NCBI GenBank assembly: GCA_016287065.1 | Contig: JAEEVB010000137.1 | Location: 1 to 6,336 of the forward strand | Direction of reading: 5' to 3' | Source of the DNA: Muribaculaceae bacterium | GTDB lineage: Bacteria > Bacteroidota > Bacteroidia > Bacteroidales > Muribaculaceae | DNA length: 6,336 bases | Shown here: in pieces, positions 6,321 through 6,336 of the stretch | Layout of the letters: the number at the start of each line of letters is the position of its first letter | Numbering within the stretch: the stretch's first letter is position 1 | Translations under genes and position numbers: made by a program | Notes under the pieces: model-generated | Told to the model about the DNA's origin: nothing | The model's database searches: none | The model's input: only the letters and a program-made list of their open reading frames with translations

Positions 6321-6336
6321 AAACCACAGCGTCAGC

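Larger units (their letters stand above)
5798..6336. other. Long non-coding region upstream of the porin gene
   Basis: No open frame here has family features or a plausible length; the best plus-strand frames are under 80 codons and translate to low-complexity Ser/Pro/Tyr-rich sequence. From about 5925 to 6250 the plus strand is rich in C and T and poor in G, so any leftward leader RNA would be purine-rich. A short minus-strand frame enters from the right edge and stops near 6230; it is only about 34 codons and coincides with the palindrome cluster, so it is not called as a gene. No tRNA or recognised riboswitch is seen. Confidence 0.6.

Noticed and set aside
6229..6336. Minus-strand frame entering from the right edge
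   Set aside because: Only about 34 codons are visible, it overlaps the palindrome cluster, and no domain can be recognised; more likely non-coding repeat sequence.

Overview
The window looks like a chromosomal fragment of a Bacteroidales bacterium, probably Prevotellaceae or Muribaculaceae. The reasons are an alginate-export-type outer-membrane barrel, gene starts without Shine-Dalgarno sequences and with AT-rich leaders, candidate promoter elements close to the Bacteroidales TAnnTTTG/TTTG type, and moderate GC content. The family assignment is an inference from style, not a database match.

Every convincing gene is on the minus strand and reads right to left. In transcription order they are: (1) an outer-membrane beta-barrel of 447 aa (5797-4454); (2) a membrane-bound sensor of about 730 aa that joins an extracellular Cache domain, a PP2C/SpoIIE phosphatase and an RsbW/SpoIIAB-like ATPase (4395-2203); (3) a 100-aa STAS anti-anti-sigma-like protein (2066-1764); (4) the first 576 residues of a nonribosomal peptide synthetase (NRPS), with a complete condensation domain and the start of an adenylation domain, running off the left edge (1729-1). 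Gaps are 58, 136 and 34 bp, so STAS and NRPS are almost certainly cotranscribed and the four genes may be one transcription unit with internal promoters.

The striking feature is a self-contained partner-switching module (phosphatase, kinase-like domain and STAS substrate) placed directly ahead of an NRPS, with no sigma factor in view. The simplest model is that an external ligand read by the Cache domain sets the phosphorylation state of the STAS protein, which then acts on an unknown output: expression of the peptide pathway, or the pathway proteins themselves.

The right-hand 540 bp (5798-6336) has no credible gene. It carries the porin promoter region with two different 10-bp-period tandem direct repeats, a four-copy 8-bp microsatellite, a long stretch that is pyrimidine-rich on the plus strand, and a compact GC-rich cluster of inverted repeats at the edge. 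A 12-bp direct repeat with 33-bp spacing lies between the sensor and STAS genes and may be an operator for STAS-NRPS expression.
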